Part shown: positions 21,465 through 23,895 of the stretch, piece by piece
Position numbering within the stretch: position 1 is the first letter of the stretch
How the letters are laid out: the number at the start of each line of letters is the position of its first letter
Assembly (NCBI GenBank): GCA_902489595.1
Contig: CABUAS010000020.1
Span: forward strand, 1 to 23,895
Direction: 5' to 3'
DNA: 23,895 nt
Source of the DNA: an uncultured Oscillospiraceae bacterium
Lineage (GTDB): Bacteria > Bacillota > Clostridia > Oscillospirales > Acutalibacteraceae
The notes under the pieces: generated by a model
Told to the model about the DNA's origin: nothing
Seen by the model: the letters and a program-made list of their open reading frames with translations, nothing else
Database searches by the model: none
Position numbers and translations under genes: made by a program

Positions 21465-23596
21465 AAACTACCCCTCAAGTTTAATGATGATACCCTTTCT
21501 TTTACCGAGTTTATATGTTTTAAACATATTTTTGATTTTTTATCCGACTTGCCGAAACGGATTTCACTTGCCTTTTTCGGAACAAAACCAAGCAATTCAA
21601 TATTAAAATCAAGTTCAAATTTCTGCCTGCCGAAATCAAAATTATAAAGGCAAACAAGTGCACTGTTATTTTTCAGATATACTGTTGAAAGAACGTTTTT
21701 ATTATTTGTTTTAACAGGATTTTCTGAATGCCAGTAACCGAGCATTTTACTGTTTACAATATCAAAATCATCCCATATTTTATACATCTGAACAGCGTTC
21801 GTATGACCCCAACCGAAGCGGTTATTCATTGCATAAAGCATACCGATATAAAAATCACCGCCGCCCTCAAGCATCTGCCCTGTTAAGCCGTAAGGAATAC
21901 CGCTGACTTCTGCAAGCATATATTCAGGTGAATATTTTTTATAGAAAAAGCCTTCACCAAGCCATACACTGTCAAGAAACGGCAGTATTTCAGTGTATAA
22001 ATTCATACAGCTCACATCACCTGCACGCGGCTCTTCATGATTCCACATATGCATATCAATAAGCCCGTCGGTTTTGGAAAGAACCTTTTTTGCCCTTTCA
22101 AGCGTTGTTCTGTCAAGCGAGGTATCGTCAATATAGATACCTTTTATGCCGACATTGTCAACAAGCCAGTTGAGACCCTCAATATAGTAATTATCAAGCC
22201 TTGTATCGGGGCGCACGATAAATGAAATATCGTGGTCGTTTTTATACTTGCCGTGCTTATATTTTACAAACCAACCGGGGATAATATCCTCGCCGAAATT
22301 GTCCACAAGCCACTGCGGCTTTTCTTTCTGCCACGAATGGCTTACACCTTTTTTTCGCAAAATAATTTCATCGCCGAGCGCCTTATAAACAAAAGTTTCA
22401 GCCATATGGTTGCTGTGCTCACGCTCAGTGTAATATAGCTTTATGCCGATTCCCTTTTTCTTTGCATAATTTACGGCGTTTTTAAGTCTGTCTACCTCAT
22501 AAAACGGGTAATTGATAAACGGCATAATCATATTTCCCTGGTGGAAGGTGACATAATTCAGACCGTTTTTCTCTGCCGTATCAATTTCCTTTATCTCATC
22601 CTTAAGTGCATTATTATGACTGTATCTTACGGTAAATGCCTTTTTATAATCAATCGGTTTAAGCGGAGTAAAATGAAGTTCAAAAATGAAATTTCTTGTT
22701 TCATCTGTTTTAAAATCAAATTTTCCCGTAAAGGCTGACAACTTTACGCATTTTTCCTGCACATCAACATTTATTCCGCCCCTGCCGCAGTTATCCCATG
22801 TTGTTTCGGGAACATTAAGCGGTAAATTTTTATAAAAGATGTTGACCAGCGGACGCCTGTAATTTTCTGCTTTGAATTTTGCACGCATACCGCAGTTGAC
22901 CGTGCCGATAAAAATACAGTCCTGCTGTTTATCATTATCCCACTTAAAATCAAGATTTTCTGCCTTTGACGCTCTGTGACCGAGGCCGTGCATAAGATTT
23001 GAACAGTCTTTATTTATGTAAAAATCAAGCGAAACATTATCTGATGAAAAATCGTGTTTCGGTGTAATTTTAACTGAATATTCCATAACACCGTCATATC
23101 TTAACACTGACGAAATTTCAGCAGAATAGTCTGTGCAGTCACTTTTCGTTAAGCATTCAATTCTGTTATTGAATTTTGTAATTTCAGTTTCACCGTTCGG
23201 AAGCGTACTGCCCTCAATTACAAATTCGCAGGGCTTTGCAAAAAGTTCTTTCTGAACCGACTGCTCAACCTCTATTGCCTCACTGTAATTTGAATAAACC
23301 TGAACAGGAAGTCCGTTTTCACCAAGGCAAATATCTCTGCCGAGGATTTTAAGCACATTGCCGTTCGCATCGGGTGAAATGTACGGCGCAACAAGTGAAT
23401 CATCAATACACATATCCGAATTAAGCCATTTAAGGCGTGAAAGAGTATTTATATCATTATAGCCGTTATTTTCAACAGGACTTGAAAGAATATGAAAAAG
23501 CAGATTCACCGAAACAGTCTTTTTTTCAGTAACAATAGTTAATGTTTCATTTTCTTCTCTGTTTCCTATTTTATCAGCCTCGACAGTAAAAAACAA
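21452..23596 (-). CDS. DUF6067 / GH123-like glycoside hydrolase, main part of a frameshifted gene
   Basis: This 714-codon open frame looks like a DUF6067 protein, a family with a GH123-like N-terminal beta domain and a TIM-barrel core. Landmarks are GLGHRASKA (about 204-212), NCGMRAKF, GIYIDDTSLDR (486-496), MHMWNH (515-520), LGEGFFY, and GLTGQMLEGGG. The frame has no ribosome binding site at its 5' end and its first codon is TTG, because it is the continuation of the ORF at 23574-23879: dropping one A from the A8 run at 23612-23619 joins them into an 808-codon gene reading VKKGIIQPLFFTVEAD. No signal peptide is seen. The enzyme may release N-acetylhexosamine from host glycans, a guess from GH123 and neighbours. 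If the frameshift is real, the product is lost unless slippage restores it. Confidence 0.75.
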   Translation of the reverse strand: MFFTVEADKIGNREENETLTIVTEKKTVSVNLLFHILSSPVENNGYNDINTLSRLKWLNSDMCIDDSLVAPYISPDANGNVLKILGRDICLGENGLPVQVYSNYSEAIEVEQSVQKELFAKPCEFVIEGSTLPNGETEITKFNNRIECLTKSDCTDYSAEISSVLRYDGVMEYSVKITPKHDFSSDNVSLDFYINKDCSNLMHGLGHRASKAENLDFKWDNDKQQDCIFIGTVNCGMRAKFKAENYRRPLVNIFYKNLPLNVPETTWDNCGRGGINVDVQEKCVKLSAFTGKFDFKTDETRNFIFELHFTPLKPIDYKKAFTVRYSHNNALKDEIKEIDTAEKNGLNYVTFHQGNMIMPFINYPFYEVDRLKNAVNYAKKKGIGIKLYYTEREHSNHMAETFVYKALGDEIILRKKGVSHSWQKEKPQWLVDNFGEDIIPGWFVKYKHGKYKNDHDISFIVRPDTRLDNYYIEGLNWLVDNVGIKGIYIDDTSLDRTTLERAKKVLSKTDGLIDMHMWNHEEPRAGDVSCMNLYTEILPFLDSVWLGEGFFYKKYSPEYMLAEVSGIPYGLTGQMLEGGGDFYIGMLYAMNNRFGWGHTNAVQMYKIWDDFDIVNSKMLGYWHSENPVKTNNKNVLSTVYLKNNSALVCLYNFDFGRQKFELDFNIELLGFVPKKASEIRFGKSDKKSKICLKHINSVKERVSSLNLRGSLWIM

Positions 23597-23879
23597 GGGC
23601 TGGATGATGCCTTTTTTTTACGGCAACAGTCTGTTTTCTGCTTTTGCCGAATTTATCTCTTACATCGGTATTGATGCAGGATATTTTCAGATTTCCGTCA
23701 TATTCAATACTTTTTATAACATCATCTGCATCACTGACAGCCGCAAGCTGAAAAACAAAAACTTCATTTTCTGACATAATGAGTTCTGCCTCAGAATTTA
23801 TTTTATTTTTCTCATTCAAAATACTTAAATCTTCAAAATGAATAATTTTATCACTTCTGTCAAATAAATATAAATTCAT
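23574..23879 (-). pseudogene. N-terminal fragment of the frameshifted DUF6067/GH123-like gene
   Basis: The true start is probably the ATG at 23879 (MNLYLFDRSD), with GAGGTAG six bases upstream; an ATG at 23894 lies at the window edge without a visible site. The first 89 residues are the start of a GH123-like N-terminal domain: FVFQLAAVSDADDV, then INTDVRDKFGKSRKQTVAV. After VKK the frame turns into RHHPALVFYCRG and stops. In the other frame the A8 tract is followed by GIIQPLFFTVEA, the expected 'QPL..F.V' strand of the same domain. The break is therefore a one-base shift inside the homopolymer at 23612-23619. Sequencing error, phase variation, slippage or decay can all give this. Confidence 0.75.
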
Positions 23880-23895
23880 AATTCTACCTCGCATT

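Noticed and set aside
1..23895. CRISPR arrays, tRNA or rRNA genes, insertion sequences, prophage
   Set aside because: No regularly spaced repeats, cloverleaf or rRNA motifs, transposase or phage proteins were found on either strand.

Overview
The window looks like low-GC Gram-positive chromosomal DNA, most likely a gut-type Clostridia (Oscillospiraceae/Ruminococcaceae-like). The grounds are strong AGGAGG-type ribosome binding sites, TTGACA/TATAAT-type promoters, a lipobox lipoprotein, a sortase-like tail, and GC-rich intergenic palindromes that I associate with that group. The genus is an inference. No rRNA, tRNA, CRISPR array, insertion sequence or phage gene was seen.

Layout. 1-190: two abutting perfect hairpins, the second a terminator for something to the left. 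190-1347: a membrane-anchored DUF4190/DUF5067-like protein divergent from a small XRE repressor, with a paired operator between them. 1384-5253 (minus): a strong promoter, a 32-codon peptide ORF, an intrinsic terminator with a possible competing antiterminator, then two overlapping ABC exporter half-transporter genes. 5325-7038 (plus): a short Na/Pi-cotransporter-like protein and an XRE regulator with a duplicated four-helix membrane tail. 7089-9122 (minus): a membrane-anchored heparinase II/III-like enzyme. 9342-10235 (plus): a lipoyl-free acyltransferase of the 2-oxoacid dehydrogenase E2 fold. 10359-12685 (minus): a GH20 hexosaminidase coupled to a DUF362 protein. 12776-12997 (plus): a 73-aa protein with a sortase-like C-terminal signal and its own terminator.

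13193-23879 (minus) is one compact operon of six genes, in transcription order: a DUF6067/GH123-like glycosidase (broken by a one-base frameshift in an A8 tract), GH89 alpha-N-acetylglucosaminidase, GH29 alpha-L-fucosidase, a membrane-anchored metallophosphoesterase, a GH16 lipoprotein, and a metallophosphoesterase fused to a PQQ-type beta-propeller. Intergenic gaps run from a 13-base overlap to 35 bases. Together with the GH20 and heparinase-like genes, this suggests breakdown of fucosylated, N-acetylhexosamine-rich host glycans such as mucin. The GH16 and the two phosphoesterases would act at the cell surface, and the exo-glycosidases without signal peptides would act in the cytoplasm on imported oligosaccharides. 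No transporter or regulator for this operon is inside the window.

The best candidate for an undescribed system is the promoter, peptide ORF, terminator and dual ABC exporter unit at 1407-5253. It may be a ribosome-controlled attenuator like Bacillus bmrB-bmrCD, or a gene for an exported peptide with its exporter.
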